A stretch of 64,000 nucleotides of DNA, taken from a virus. Position numbers and translations under genes: made by a program. The stretch is taken from positions 112,633 to 176,632 of the IMG/VR virus record IMGVR_UViG_3300025435_001056. One strand, 5' to 3'. Below the pieces are notes generated by a model. It ran no database searches. It worked only from the letters and a program-made list of their open reading frames with translations, and was not told where the DNA came from. Below are positions 39,962 to 49,238 of this stretch, piece by piece; the first letter of the stretch is position 1; every line of letters begins with the position of its first letter.

Positions 39962-40885
39962 ATGGCTGATCAAGACGCAGTACCTACTACACAACTACCT
40001 GAGGTGCCTCAACCACAGATTAATCAAATAACTGAAAATCCACAACCGGGTGCCAATCAAATCCAGGTCAATGTTGATTTCCTAAAGACCACTCGAGTAC
40101 ACATCTGTATGCCTTGCTATGGCGGCATGTTGACCGAAAGTTGCTTTATGAGCTACATCAAGTGGGCCAATGTTTGTCGTCAGTTGGGCATTGACTGGAC
40201 CATGGAAACCATGACCAATGAAAGCCTGATCAGCCGTGCTCGTAACACACTCACAGCCAAGTTCTTGTACAACAAAGAGTCAACACACTTGATGTTTATC
40301 GACGCCGACATCGGCTGGGAGCCATGGCATTTATTGGTCATGTTGAACCGTGATGTGGATGTTATTGGTGGACTTTACCCAATGAAATCCTTACCAGTCA
40401 AATGGTGTGTCAACGGCTTTGAAGGTGCTGAAGAAGGTCCAGATGGTCTGCAAGAAGTATCAAAAACCGGCACAGGATTCTTGTTGATCAAGCGTGGTGT
40501 ATTTGAAAAGTTGGATGCTCACCCTGCTACCAAGCCGTTCATGAACGACATTGGTTTACCTGTAGAATTAAATCCCTACATGAAGACCTACTTTGATACA
40601 GCAGTACGTGAAAATCGTTACTACTCAGAGGACTGGACATTCTGTGAAAACTGGCGTGATCTAGGCGGTAAAGTCTGGATTGACAAGCGTGTGTTACTCA
40701 AACATACCGGCACCTATGTGTTTGACTTCCAAACACAGGATCAGCTGTACAAGGATCTGCACAACTTGGCCTTGCAAAACGGTGCTGCCCTGGGTGGTGC
40801 TGTGGGAGTTGCTGCTCCGGTTGATACTGCGAAACCAGTGGAAGCTAAAGTTTTGGCATCCAGTAAAAAAAGCAAGAAAAAGTAA
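39962..40885 (+). CDS. Glycosyltransferase family-2-like protein (307 aa)
   Basis: The N-terminal 40 residues are proline/glutamine-rich. A GT-A type core follows: RVHICMPCYGGMLTESCFMS, NTLTAKFLYNKESTHLMFID with the D114-A-D116 metal-binding motif, and RDVDVIGGLYPMKSL. A C-terminal KSKKK lysine tail is present. Such proteins transfer a sugar from a nucleotide-sugar donor and are common in large marine phages. Substrate unknown; virion or DNA/host glycan modification are options. A terminator follows. Confidence 0.75.
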   Translation: MADQDAVPTTQLPEVPQPQINQITENPQPGANQIQVNVDFLKTTRVHICMPCYGGMLTESCFMSYIKWANVCRQLGIDWTMETMTNESLISRARNTLTAKFLYNKESTHLMFIDADIGWEPWHLLVMLNRDVDVIGGLYPMKSLPVKWCVNGFEGAEEGPDGLQEVSKTGTGFLLIKRGVFEKLDAHPATKPFMNDIGLPVELNPYMKTYFDTAVRENRYYSEDWTFCENWRDLGGKVWIDKRVLLKHTGTYVFDFQTQDQLYKDLHNLALQNGAALGGAVGVAAPVDTAKPVEAKVLASSKKSKKK

Positions 40886-40908
40886 CAGTCACCTGACCTA
40901 AACTACAC

Positions 40909-40935
40909 AAGCCGCTATCTCAGCGGCTTTTGTTT
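40909..40935 (+). terminator. Rho-independent terminator
   Basis: GCCGCT (40911-40916) pairs with AGCGGC (40922-40927), followed by TTTTGTTT. It separates the glycosyltransferase from the large late operon. Confidence 0.85.
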
Positions 40936-40940
40936 GCCCG

Positions 40941-40947
40941 GTAAATA
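40941..40947 (+). promoter_or_regulatory. T4-late-type promoter motif GTAAATA
   Basis: GTAAATA is followed by five bases (catct) and the ATG of the 1451-aa gene. It lies just after a terminator, where a fresh promoter is expected. Confidence 0.65.
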
Positions 40948-40952
40948 CATCT

Positions 40953-43900
40953 ATGAACATTCAAGAGCTGGATTCCTACAACCTCGCAGATGCTGTCAAG
41001 TTTAATGATCATCTAAATCCTCGTTTGTGGACTGCCGACGAGCACCTACGCCCCGAAGTGCGTGAGCAACTGCTACGCATAGCTGAAGATTTTCGCGAAA
41101 GCCTGGGCATATCAGATCTAGATCTACGGGACATAACCATCAGCGGAAGCAATGCGGCCTATACCTACACACCCAATTCAGACATTGATCTACACCTGGT
41201 GGTCGATGTGCCCGACGATAAAGTTTATCGTGAACTGTTCAATGCCAAAAAGTTTCAGTACAATGAACAGCATGACATCACTATTGGCGGTGCCGATGTG
41301 GAACTGTATGTGCAAGACGACAAAGAACCACACATCAGTCAAGGGGTATATTCGGTACTCAACAACAAGTGGTTGTCAGTGCCACGCCGTGTAAAGAGTG
41401 TGGTGGATGATACCAGCACCAGAAATAAATTTGAAACAGTGGGTCATCAGATTGAACGAGCCATCCGGTCGGGCAACATAAAAAGAATGTCCCGCCTGAT
41501 TGACAAGATCAAGAAAATGCGTCAAACTGGCCTGGAAGCACACGGAGAATTTGGTCCTGAAAACCTGGTATTCAAAATGCTACGCACACAGGGCAAGATC
41601 AAACAACTGTATGATGCTCGTACAGCGGCCAAGGATCGTGAGCTGAGTCTTAAGGAAAAAGCTCCGGTTAAGTTGCCAAAACTGACCTGGGGATTCAAGA
41701 CACCTAGAGTCATGGAAACAGCACCGGCTACAGAACTTGAGCAACCAAAACTGTCTGAAGAAGATATCTTGCGAGACTTTATACACTTCTGTGTCAAAGA
41801 ATTAAAAATTGATCGTTTGCCTACCATCAAGTTGCGTAAAGATCCACAGTGGCCTGTGGTGAACAAGACCTTTGGCCGTTACACCAATGATCGACATCTA
41901 CTGGAAGTGGCCTGGGGTGGTCGCCACATCATGGATGTGCTACGCACAGTGGCACATGAACTCACACACAAACATCAGCACGAGCGCGATGGTGCCCGTA
42001 TGGGAGCCACAGCCGGCGAAACCGGCAGTCCTTGGGAAAATGAAGCCAATGCTAGAGCCGGCATACTCATGCGTGACTATGCTAGACTGCACCCTGACTA
42101 TTTTGCCATAGGGCAAGCACATGACTTGACCGAAGCCACCGGATACATACCCACAGCGGCCGAAGCTGATGATCCACGCTTTAAGATGGCCTTGACTCGG
42201 GATGTGCGTCCGGGTGCTATAGGTCGTGCGGCCAATGCTTTCTTGTTGGACACAGATGCACAGGGTCATCCGCAGGAACTGAGACCCGATGGACTGGTAC
42301 ACCGTATGATGGCCGAATACCATCAGTTCAAAAAGAAAAATCGTCTGAGTGAAACAGTAGAGCTGGACGAAGTCAAAATGAGTCCCAGCAGTTTGATGAA
42401 GTGGGCCGGTAGTCCTGAAGCTCAGGGTATCCGTGCCGGCTTTGAAGCCGAGTTGATATTCCGTGACACAGCCAGTGAAGATTCAGATTACGATCAAGAA
42501 CCCGATTATGATCAGGACGAGCGTTGCCGTAGCATAGATCAAGTGGTGGACTTTTTCCAAACGGATGATTATGGTTATGGTATCAGTGATCGCCAGGCTG
42601 AACGCTTGCGTGAGGGCCTAGACGAACAATACTACGAGTGGCACGATGAGCGAATGTACGCCGCTTGGAAAGACGAGCAGGACGAGCTGATTAAAGAAGC
42701 CTGGTTAGAAGACAAGCCCATGACGGAACGCATACATGCGGCCTTAGTTGATGGGTTGGAATTGACCGATGAAGAAGCCGATGCGGTTGAAGCCTTGCAT
42801 GCCCAGCGTGAAAAGGGTGAAATCAAAGGTTCAGACATGTCAGAAGAACAGTTGGACATGGTTGCAAAGTATAGCGAAGCTCGTAGCATTGCCGAAGATG
42901 TGTTAGAAGAAGATGTGGAACAAACCATAGCCAAGCAAGATGGTTTCTATGACAGTGTGTTGGACAGCTTCCGTGATAACTTTTACATAGATGACGACCG
43001 CGGATTTTTTGACGATGTAGGACTACGCTGGATGAGCGATGTGTCAAACGAATATGATTTGGGCTGGCCCTACATGTCCGGTGGTGGCAACGGCGGATCG
43101 AGAGATCCTGAAGAAATTGGCGACAGTTTGAGCAAGGCCGTTGGCATGCAGGTCAAAGTAAGTAGCGGGTATCATCAGGCCACTCGTAAGCCAGACCTGT
43201 GGATCCTAGAACCTGACTCGAGTCTGGAACCCGACGATCGTGAAGACTATGGACTCGAAATAGTAAGTCCACCCCTGCCCTTGTTGACTACACTAGAAAA
43301 ACTACAACAAGTGGTTGACTGGGCCAACAGCGGTACAGGTGATGCCTATACCAACAGTTCAACTGGCCTACACATGGGCGTAAGCGTGCCTCACAAGGGC
43401 GGTGATGTAGACTATGTTAAACTGATCCTGTTCATGGGTGACGAACATGTGTTGCAACAGTTTGGTCGTGAAAGCAGTGTGTACTGCAAGAGTGCCCTGG
43501 CCAAGTTCCGAGAGAATATCAAGGGTGGCCGTGCGGATCCCATGGGCGTGATCAAATACATGCAATCGGGCTTGCTAGAACTGGCACACAAGGACATACA
43601 AAAAGGTGTAGGCACCGGCAAGTATACAAGTGCGCACATACAGGATGGTTATATAGAATTCAGATCACCCGGTGGTGATTGGTTGTCCGAAGCTAGAGCC
43701 CTGTCAGAAGATGCCAACAGCGCCAACATATTACAAAATACCATGTTGCGTTTTGCTCGTGCCATGCAGATTGCCTCTGACCCTAGTGCCGAACGCCAGG
43801 AGTATGCCAAAAAGCTGTACAAGCTAGTTGCTCCCGAAGGTGATGATCCTAGCCTGGCTCTGTTTGCTCGATACTCCGCAGGCGATATCGACAAAGAACA

Positions 43901-45308
43901 ACTAAAGAAACAGTGGGCTGAAAAGACCTTGGGCACTGAAAAGAAAATTAATCAGCGTTGGAAACTGTATCAAAACGTCAACGGACGTTGGGAACCGGTT
44001 CCGGCAGCTGAGTGGAACGGCTACACTGAAGATCAGGTAAAAAATGCTGTGTGGAGCCGTTATGGTCGTGAAGCTCTTGACACTGGTGAATACCAATTGG
44101 TCAACATGGGCGAACAAGACTGGGAAGTGTATGATGTCAAGACCGGCAAGACCTTGGAAATAGTCAAGGGCAAGAGCAAGGGCGAAGTGGCCGATGCGGT
44201 GTATGACAAGTATGTGGATCAGGGTATTGGCTTTCAGGTGCGTCCGTGGGAAGATCCTGCCAAGATGTCACCCCGAGCAAAACTGGCTAAACGAATAGTT
44301 AAACCCGCGGACAAAAAAGACTGGGACGTTGTTTACAAACCAACTGGTCGTGTAATTGATAGTATACTACGTGTTGACAAAGATGAAGCCAAAAGATTAT
44401 TGGGACACGTGGCCGCGTTACACGACTTTGAAAATGCCGACGATTTAGAAATTCGTCCGCAAGATGTAAAACGGGCCGCTGACAATCGCCAAGACAGCAA
44501 AAGATTAGGGGCTACCTTGGGCGTCAATAATGTGGAACCCGATGTGGCACAAAACTTTGATCAACCTCAGGATGCTACCAACAGGGTAGGTTCTTGGAGC
44601 ATATACGATGTTACCCTAGGACGTGAGCTCAGCAGAATGGACAATGTTCCTTGGTCTCAGGCTGATGCTCGTGCTAACGAAATTGAACGCGGCACTGGAC
44701 ACAACATATCAGTGCGTGGTTTGTCAGAAACGATGGTAGAAAGCCTACCTGCCAAAAATCTCAATCAGTTATACAAGATCAAACAGCAGTTGGCCAATCC
44801 GGCCATGACCACGGCAGAGCCTGAGCCAACGGCCAAACCAGCCGTTGCCAAACCAGCCCAACCCAGACTACATGCCGCTCTAACAGATCTACAGCGCCAG
44901 CGTGAAAAGATACAACGCATCCTGGATCTCAAACAGGAGATAGAAACACTTACAGCCCGTGCTGGTCGCACACGCTACGGAATCACTCCAGGCCTGGCCG
45001 CTGATATCGAAGACATATACCCCAATCCTGCCACCGAAAAGGACATGGATGCGGCCATATCCGGTTATCAAACCCAGTTGAAAAAACTGCAGGATTATAT
45101 TGCTCGTCAACGTAGAGTATTTCCCAAGGAAGATGTTGCGGAAAACTTTGCCGATGGTCGAGGTCCAGGTCGCCCAGGAGACAGCGTTCGTCATGGAATA
45201 CCCAAAGGTGCTACCATGGCTGAATTAGAAAAGGCCAGTCATGCCAAGGGTAGAAAAGGGCAATTGGCCCGTTGGCAGTTAAATATGCGTAGAGGAAAAA
45301 AGAAATGA
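40953..45308 (+). CDS. Giant modular protein: nucleotidyltransferase, zincin-like and amidoligase-like regions (1451 aa)
   Basis: Residues about 60-85 (TISGSNAAYTYTPNSDIDLH) match the pol-beta-type nucleotidyltransferase GS...DxD pattern. RTVAHELTHKHQHERDG (335-339 HELTH) is a zinc metallopeptidase HExxH with a candidate third ligand at E364. IRAGFEAELIF near 493 and YGLEIVSPPLPL near 780, with TGLHMGVSV, resemble the amidoligase (COOH-NH2 ligase) family. The C-terminal 500 residues contain two repeats starting near KWKLYQNVNGRWEP. Such a fusion suggests a virion-packaged or injected multi-enzyme protein. It opens the late operon and overlaps the next gene as ATGA. Domain calls are by motif only. 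Confidence 0.7.
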   Translation: MNIQELDSYNLADAVKFNDHLNPRLWTADEHLRPEVREQLLRIAEDFRESLGISDLDLRDITISGSNAAYTYTPNSDIDLHLVVDVPDDKVYRELFNAKKFQYNEQHDITIGGADVELYVQDDKEPHISQGVYSVLNNKWLSVPRRVKSVVDDTSTRNKFETVGHQIERAIRSGNIKRMSRLIDKIKKMRQTGLEAHGEFGPENLVFKMLRTQGKIKQLYDARTAAKDRELSLKEKAPVKLPKLTWGFKTPRVMETAPATELEQPKLSEEDILRDFIHFCVKELKIDRLPTIKLRKDPQWPVVNKTFGRYTNDRHLLEVAWGGRHIMDVLRTVAHELTHKHQHERDGARMGATAGETGSPWENEANARAGILMRDYARLHPDYFAIGQAHDLTEATGYIPTAAEADDPRFKMALTRDVRPGAIGRAANAFLLDTDAQGHPQELRPDGLVHRMMAEYHQFKKKNRLSETVELDEVKMSPSSLMKWAGSPEAQGIRAGFEAELIFRDTASEDSDYDQEPDYDQDERCRSIDQVVDFFQTDDYGYGISDRQAERLREGLDEQYYEWHDERMYAAWKDEQDELIKEAWLEDKPMTERIHAALVDGLELTDEEADAVEALHAQREKGEIKGSDMSEEQLDMVAKYSEARSIAEDVLEEDVEQTIAKQDGFYDSVLDSFRDNFYIDDDRGFFDDVGLRWMSDVSNEYDLGWPYMSGGGNGGSRDPEEIGDSLSKAVGMQVKVSSGYHQATRKPDLWILEPDSSLEPDDREDYGLEIVSPPLPLLTTLEKLQQVVDWANSGTGDAYTNSSTGLHMGVSVPHKGGDVDYVKLILFMGDEHVLQQFGRESSVYCKSALAKFRENIKGGRADPMGVIKYMQSGLLELAHKDIQKGVGTGKYTSAHIQDGYIEFRSPGGDWLSEARALSEDANSANILQNTMLRFARAMQIASDPSAERQEYAKKLYKLVAPEGDDPSLALFARYSAGDIDKEQLKKQWAEKTLGTEKKINQRWKLYQNVNGRWEPVPAAEWNGYTEDQVKNAVWSRYGREALDTGEYQLVNMGEQDWEVYDVKTGKTLEIVKGKSKGEVADAVYDKYVDQGIGFQVRPWEDPAKMSPRAKLAKRIVKPADKKDWDVVYKPTGRVIDSILRVDKDEAKRLLGHVAALHDFENADDLEIRPQDVKRAADNRQDSKRLGATLGVNNVEPDVAQNFDQPQDATNRVGSWSIYDVTLGRELSRMDNVPWSQADARANEIERGTGHNISVRGLSETMVESLPAKNLNQLYKIKQQLANPAMTTAEPEPTAKPAVAKPAQPRLHAALTDLQRQREKIQRILDLKQEIETLTARAGRTRYGITPGLAADIEDIYPNPATEKDMDAAISGYQTQLKKLQDYIARQRRVFPKEDVAENFADGRGPGRPGDSVRHGIPKGATMAELEKASHAKGRKGQLARWQLNMRRGKKK

Positions 45309-46267
45309 AAGCTAACGAATTTGTCACTGAAAAGTGGAGTCAAAAATACAAGAACAGTATCAACTGTAGCCACCCTAAGGGGTTTAGCCAACGTGCTCAT
45401 TGTGCTGGCAAGAAGAAGCACAACGAAAGCCATGAGTTAATGGAAATGACATGCCCAGACTGTGGCATGTGCCAAACACACGGCAACTTAAATGAAATCA
45501 AAAAAGGTCAAAAAGATGCCAACGGTTACACTCGTTGCTGGCCTGGTCGACATGCCGAAGGTACCAAGCGTGGTAAAAACGGCGGACAAGTTCGCAACTG
45601 TGTGCCCAACGAAAGTGTGGCAGAAGGCGAAGGTCGCGTAGATCCTATCCTGATCAAAGCACTCAACCGCATGCCCGACGGTTTGGCAACTCATCGTGAA
45701 GTGCTGGATGCCGCCTATGACGCTTATGCCATGGAACTGGGCAAGATGGCCATGCGAAGCGAGTATGGTGTAACCAACCGTTATATTCCACAACTCTTGA
45801 GCCTTTACAAAGACAAACACGGTTTAACTTTTAACGAAGAACAAGAAGAACTTGCAGAAGAGTTTGATCTGATCGAGTCAATCATTGAAGACTTGGCCGC
45901 AAGCAATGGAGTTGATAGTGAAGTGATCTGGGAAGATTTAGAGAGCTTGGACGATGATGAGCTGTATGTGTTTGCTACCACCAGCACCATTATGGAAACT
46001 GAAGCCTGGCAAAAGGCCAATAATCGAGATAGAACCAACGGCATGAGTCGTAAGGCAGTAAAAGCCTATCGCAGAGAACATCCTGGGTCAAAACTACAAA
46101 CAGCAGTGACTACTAAACCTTCAAAATTGAAAAAAGGTAGCAAGGCCTCCAAGCGTCGTAAGAGCTACTGCTCAAGATCAAAAGGCCAAATGAAAATGCA
46201 CAATATCTCGTGTGCCAAAACTCCAGATAAAGCTATCTGTAAAGCACGTCGTCGCTGGAATTGCTGA
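45305..46267 (+). CDS. Cysteine-rich modular phage protein (320 aa)
   Basis: The N-terminal EKWSQKYKNSINCSHPKGFS with QRAHCAGKKK, a CPDCGMC knuckle near residue 43, and a C-terminal KSYCSRSKGQMKMHNISCAK with CKARRRWNC are short cysteine-containing modules that recur in large T4-like phage proteins. Between them is a helical acidic region (about 120-250). The cysteine spacing would suit zinc binding. Function is unknown. The start overlaps the giant gene stop as ATGA and its own stop overlaps the next start as TGATG. Confidence 0.7.
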   Translation: MKANEFVTEKWSQKYKNSINCSHPKGFSQRAHCAGKKKHNESHELMEMTCPDCGMCQTHGNLNEIKKGQKDANGYTRCWPGRHAEGTKRGKNGGQVRNCVPNESVAEGEGRVDPILIKALNRMPDGLATHREVLDAAYDAYAMELGKMAMRSEYGVTNRYIPQLLSLYKDKHGLTFNEEQEELAEEFDLIESIIEDLAASNGVDSEVIWEDLESLDDDELYVFATTSTIMETEAWQKANNRDRTNGMSRKAVKAYRREHPGSKLQTAVTTKPSKLKKGSKASKRRKSYCSRSKGQMKMHNISCAKTPDKAICKARRRWNC

Positions 46268-46521
46268 TGCGTTTGAGAGAGTTTGCTCCTGGAGCCGGTG
46301 ACGGCCGTAACGAGCCCAACGAAGAAGAAGTGCTTCGCAAGTTGGCCGCACAGTGGTGGCACGGCGATGAAGATCCGCGTGCTGAACGTGCCTTGTCCGC
46401 CCTGGGTTGGACCATAGGACAAAACGAAAGCGATGACGAAGACGGTGTGTTTGTTGTGCGTATTGGCGACATCAACGGCGACAGTTACATATCCTTTCCA
46501 GAAAGCGAATTGGATTTATGA
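46267..46521 (+). CDS. Small protein paralogous to the N-terminus of the next gene (84 aa)
   Basis: MRLREFAPGAGDGRNEPNEE continues with LAAQWWHGDEDPRAERALSA and LGWTIGQNESDD. The same plan (MRLREF, then a W-W pair, then ALGWTI) occurs in residues 1-80 of the 46518 gene, so the two arose by tandem duplication. The single-domain version has no other part. Function is unknown. Confidence 0.65.
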   Translation: MRLREFAPGAGDGRNEPNEEEVLRKLAAQWWHGDEDPRAERALSALGWTIGQNESDDEDGVFVVRIGDINGDSYISFPESELDL

Positions 46522-48380
46522 GATTAAGAGAGTTTGTAACTAACCCAGATCCGTGGAATGGTGGCGAGGATGATGAAGTACCAGATCATCTGTATCGTTT
46601 GGCCAATCTATGGTGGAACTCTGCTGATCCGCAAGAACAACAAGCCTATGCTCGTGAATTGGCCGCACTTGGCTGGACTATTCAACAGGTAGATTATGAT
46701 TATGTCCAGCTCAAGAATCGCGCAGGTCAAGAGTATACTATCAGTGACAGCGGCTTTGATCCCGATCTAGATGAAGTTGTAAATCCTAACCTGCGACCCG
46801 GCTGGGAACGCCGGGAACACCGCGGTGGATTGGATCTCTTGGCTTCTTACAATGAACCCAACGGTCAGCGGGTGCTCAGCATCTTGGCCTATGATCGCGG
46901 CGGTAGAGAAATAGGCAATGCACACTTTGAAGTCATAAACGATCATTTGGAAAGTTTTGACACCTATGTGCGGCCCGACATGCGCCATCAGGGCATAGCC
47001 ACTGTGATGTATGACTATGCGCAAGAGCTGGGCAATGATCTCAAGCCCAGCGGCTATCAAACTCGTGCTGGCAAGCGGTTCTGGCGAGCCCGTCAGCAAC
47101 CACAACAGGTGGCCGAAATCAGTGACGAACTACGCCGTAGCTATTTAGATCGTGCTGGTCGTCATGTGGATCGTCGTATGGATCACATGGCTCGTGTGCG
47201 TGATAAACTCAATAAAGGTTATGAAATCTACCATGCAGATCGTCCTGCAGGAAGCTCACAGATAGTGGATCGCTTTGAAGCTGATACTCCTGCGGAAGCC
47301 AGACGCTATTATGAACAGTATATTCAGAACTATGAAAGTGATCGAGACTTTGATCTACGCCTACGCCGTGCTACAGGTATCATGGAATTATTTGATCGTC
47401 CTGTTAAACATGAGCCTACTACTAGCCGCACACGCCAGCGTTTTAAGACTGATGTTGATGGACATGAAATTCAAGTACACTTTAATCCCAAAGGTGATCA
47501 ACTTGAAGTCGACTTCTATGTAGATGGTCGTGGCTTTGCTGTACAAAACACAGTTAAAAATCCACGCGAAGTGTTCAGTGCCGCGGTACGCACAATCATG
47601 GATAGATTGCCCGAAGCCATTGCATATTACAAACCCAAAACAGTTTGGTACAAGTCCGTAGGCCTTGATAAATCTCGTGTCAGCCTGTATAAAAAGTTGT
47701 TAGATGTATTTCAACAATCTCTAGGCCCAGACTGGACAGCAAAAACATTTCCAAAAGAGGGCTGGCAATTTTACACTTTGACTCGCAATAAGCTAGATGA
47801 AATAGCCCGCATACCACAGGGTGACTACGGAGACGAAGGAACCTTGGCCGGCGATGTGCCTAGAGTCAAGCGAAAACCCTTGCCCGGCGGAAGCGGATAC
47901 ACTTACGGGGTAAACAAAAAAGATCCTGAATACATGGAAATCATGATATTCGATGAGGATAAACTGGTAGCCGAAATGGATCTGTCTCATACCAGAGATC
48001 CACTCAAAACCTGGCAAGTAGAAAATGTGGCCACCGATCCAGCTTATCGTGGTCAGGGCTTGGGCAAAGCACTCTACGGTATCGCTCTTAGTATTTTAAA
48101 ACTCACAGTAGAAGCCGGCGAAACACAAACTAAACACGGACAGAGAATGTGGATTATGTTAAACTCAATCCCTGGAGTTGAAGTACAAGGCTATGCCATG
48201 GAACCCACAGCGGAATATCGTGCTAGACCCGGGGATGAAGTTGTAGATCAAAACAAAACTTGGACTCGTTATACATTTCCTGTAGAACCCGGACAGCGCA
48301 GCATGCGTAGCACCCGTCGTGGAACAGGCATTTATAGTAGCCACTATGTGAGCATGATAGCTAGGTGGACCGGCGCATGA
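46518..48380 (+). CDS. Two-GNAT acetyltransferase-like modular protein (620 aa)
   Basis: Residues 1-80 match the 46267 protein. Two GNAT-type acetyl-CoA binding motifs are visible: DTYVRPDMRHQGIATVMYDY near 150 and ENVATDPAYRGQGLGKALYG near 505. Between them is a region with KTVWYKSVGLDKSRVSLYKK and an acidic-basic helical part. Acetylation of host or phage proteins is possible. It is in a run of ATGA-coupled late genes. Confidence 0.75.
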   Translation: MRLREFVTNPDPWNGGEDDEVPDHLYRLANLWWNSADPQEQQAYARELAALGWTIQQVDYDYVQLKNRAGQEYTISDSGFDPDLDEVVNPNLRPGWERREHRGGLDLLASYNEPNGQRVLSILAYDRGGREIGNAHFEVINDHLESFDTYVRPDMRHQGIATVMYDYAQELGNDLKPSGYQTRAGKRFWRARQQPQQVAEISDELRRSYLDRAGRHVDRRMDHMARVRDKLNKGYEIYHADRPAGSSQIVDRFEADTPAEARRYYEQYIQNYESDRDFDLRLRRATGIMELFDRPVKHEPTTSRTRQRFKTDVDGHEIQVHFNPKGDQLEVDFYVDGRGFAVQNTVKNPREVFSAAVRTIMDRLPEAIAYYKPKTVWYKSVGLDKSRVSLYKKLLDVFQQSLGPDWTAKTFPKEGWQFYTLTRNKLDEIARIPQGDYGDEGTLAGDVPRVKRKPLPGGSGYTYGVNKKDPEYMEIMIFDEDKLVAEMDLSHTRDPLKTWQVENVATDPAYRGQGLGKALYGIALSILKLTVEAGETQTKHGQRMWIMLNSIPGVEVQGYAMEPTAEYRARPGDEVVDQNKTWTRYTFPVEPGQRSMRSTRRGTGIYSSHYVSMIARWTGA

Positions 48381-48736
48381 AGGCTGAAGAACTAGATACG
48401 GTACCAGCTGAAGATGTCCTAGTGTATGTGCAGAGCATACATCACGATTTTAATCTTCCCGATACAATTTTAACTCATCCGCGCTGGCGCAAGACTCGTG
48501 TGCCTTTGAATCGCCTGCATATTCCAGATCCAGAATCGGGCGAAGATCTAGCGGATCCTTACAATCGTGTACAAATGATCGACATGCATCATGTAGCCGA
48601 AATAACTCGACGCGATATAGAACGACGTCCTATTGTAGTCGATGACAATCGACACATAATTGACGGCAATCATCGTGCTTTAGCCGCTAGACTAGGCGGT
48701 CTTTTTGATATTCCAGCCTATATACCTGTAAAATAA
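48377..48736 (+). CDS. ParB/sulfiredoxin-like nuclease-domain protein (119 aa)
   Basis: RRPIVVDDNRHIIDGNHRAL near residues 80-100 matches the ParB-type DNA-binding/nuclease core (xGNHRxxA). The earlier VPLNRLHIPDPESGEDLADP contributes the first strand. No helix-turn-helix follows, so partition activity is unlikely; CTPase or nuclease activity is possible. Coupled to the GNAT gene by ATGA. Confidence 0.75.
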   Translation: MKAEELDTVPAEDVLVYVQSIHHDFNLPDTILTHPRWRKTRVPLNRLHIPDPESGEDLADPYNRVQMIDMHHVAEITRRDIERRPIVVDDNRHIIDGNHRALAARLGGLFDIPAYIPVK

Positions 48737-48743
48737 ATGGCCG

Positions 48744-48750
48744 CTAAATA
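48744..48750 (+). promoter_or_regulatory. T4-late-type promoter motif CTAAATA
   Basis: CTAAATA is followed by four bases (cagt) and ATG (48755). It lies inside a possible six-codon longer reading frame from 48737, which argues for the downstream start. Confidence 0.45.
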
Positions 48751-48754
48751 CAGT

Positions 48755-49048
48755 ATGGCCCGACAATTTATTCGTTTACTATGCGACGTAACCTGCGACT
48801 GGGAAGGACTTAGTCCTATCTATCGGGCCTATGTCAACGACGAATTGTTTGCTGAACGTACCTGGATTTGGACCGATTGTTACCTGGAAGAACTGTTCCA
48901 GATTGAAGCCAAATCTGGAGAATACCGTGTGCGCTATGAACTAGTACCGCCACACCTGGCCAACTTGACTGTGAGCAATTGGCGGGTAGAATACGGACCA
49001 GCTACTGTAGAAAACGGCGTTTTAAGGATACACAATGAGACTGTATGA
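48755..49048 (+). CDS. Small phage protein, unknown function (97 aa)
   Basis: The product MARQFIRLLCDVTCDWEGLS contains a tryptophan- and cysteine-rich start and ERTWIWTDCYLEELFQIEAK. The alternating pattern is beta-rich. A longer form from ATG 48737 adds six residues, but the late-type motif just before 48755 favours the short form. It overlaps the next gene by 14 bases. Confidence 0.65.
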   Translation: MARQFIRLLCDVTCDWEGLSPIYRAYVNDELFAERTWIWTDCYLEELFQIEAKSGEYRVRYELVPPHLANLTVSNWRVEYGPATVENGVLRIHNETV

Positions 49049-49238
49049 AATTGTAAATTTGGATGAAACTGCGTCAGCAGGAGCCACCGGTTCAGGTAGC
49101 GTAGCCACTGTAGCCATGCCCTTGGGCGGCACCATCAGCAGAAATGGCGGCAGTTTCTTTACCGGAACTAAATACATTACCGGCGATGCAACACCAAATA
49201 CGCCGGCTGAATACAAGAAGTACAAACGGAAAAAGTGA
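49035..49238 (+). CDS. Small Gly/Ser/Thr-rich phage protein (67 aa)
   Basis: The product MRLYEIVNLDETASAGATGS resembles the MxLxEI start shared by other proteins of this operon. A low-complexity G/T/S stretch follows, then a lysine-rich tail PAEYKKYKRKK. No function is known. It starts inside the previous gene and overlaps the Dps-like start (GTGATG). Confidence 0.55.
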   Translation: MRLYEIVNLDETASAGATGSGSVATVAMPLGGTISRNGGSFFTGTKYITGDATPNTPAEYKKYKRKK

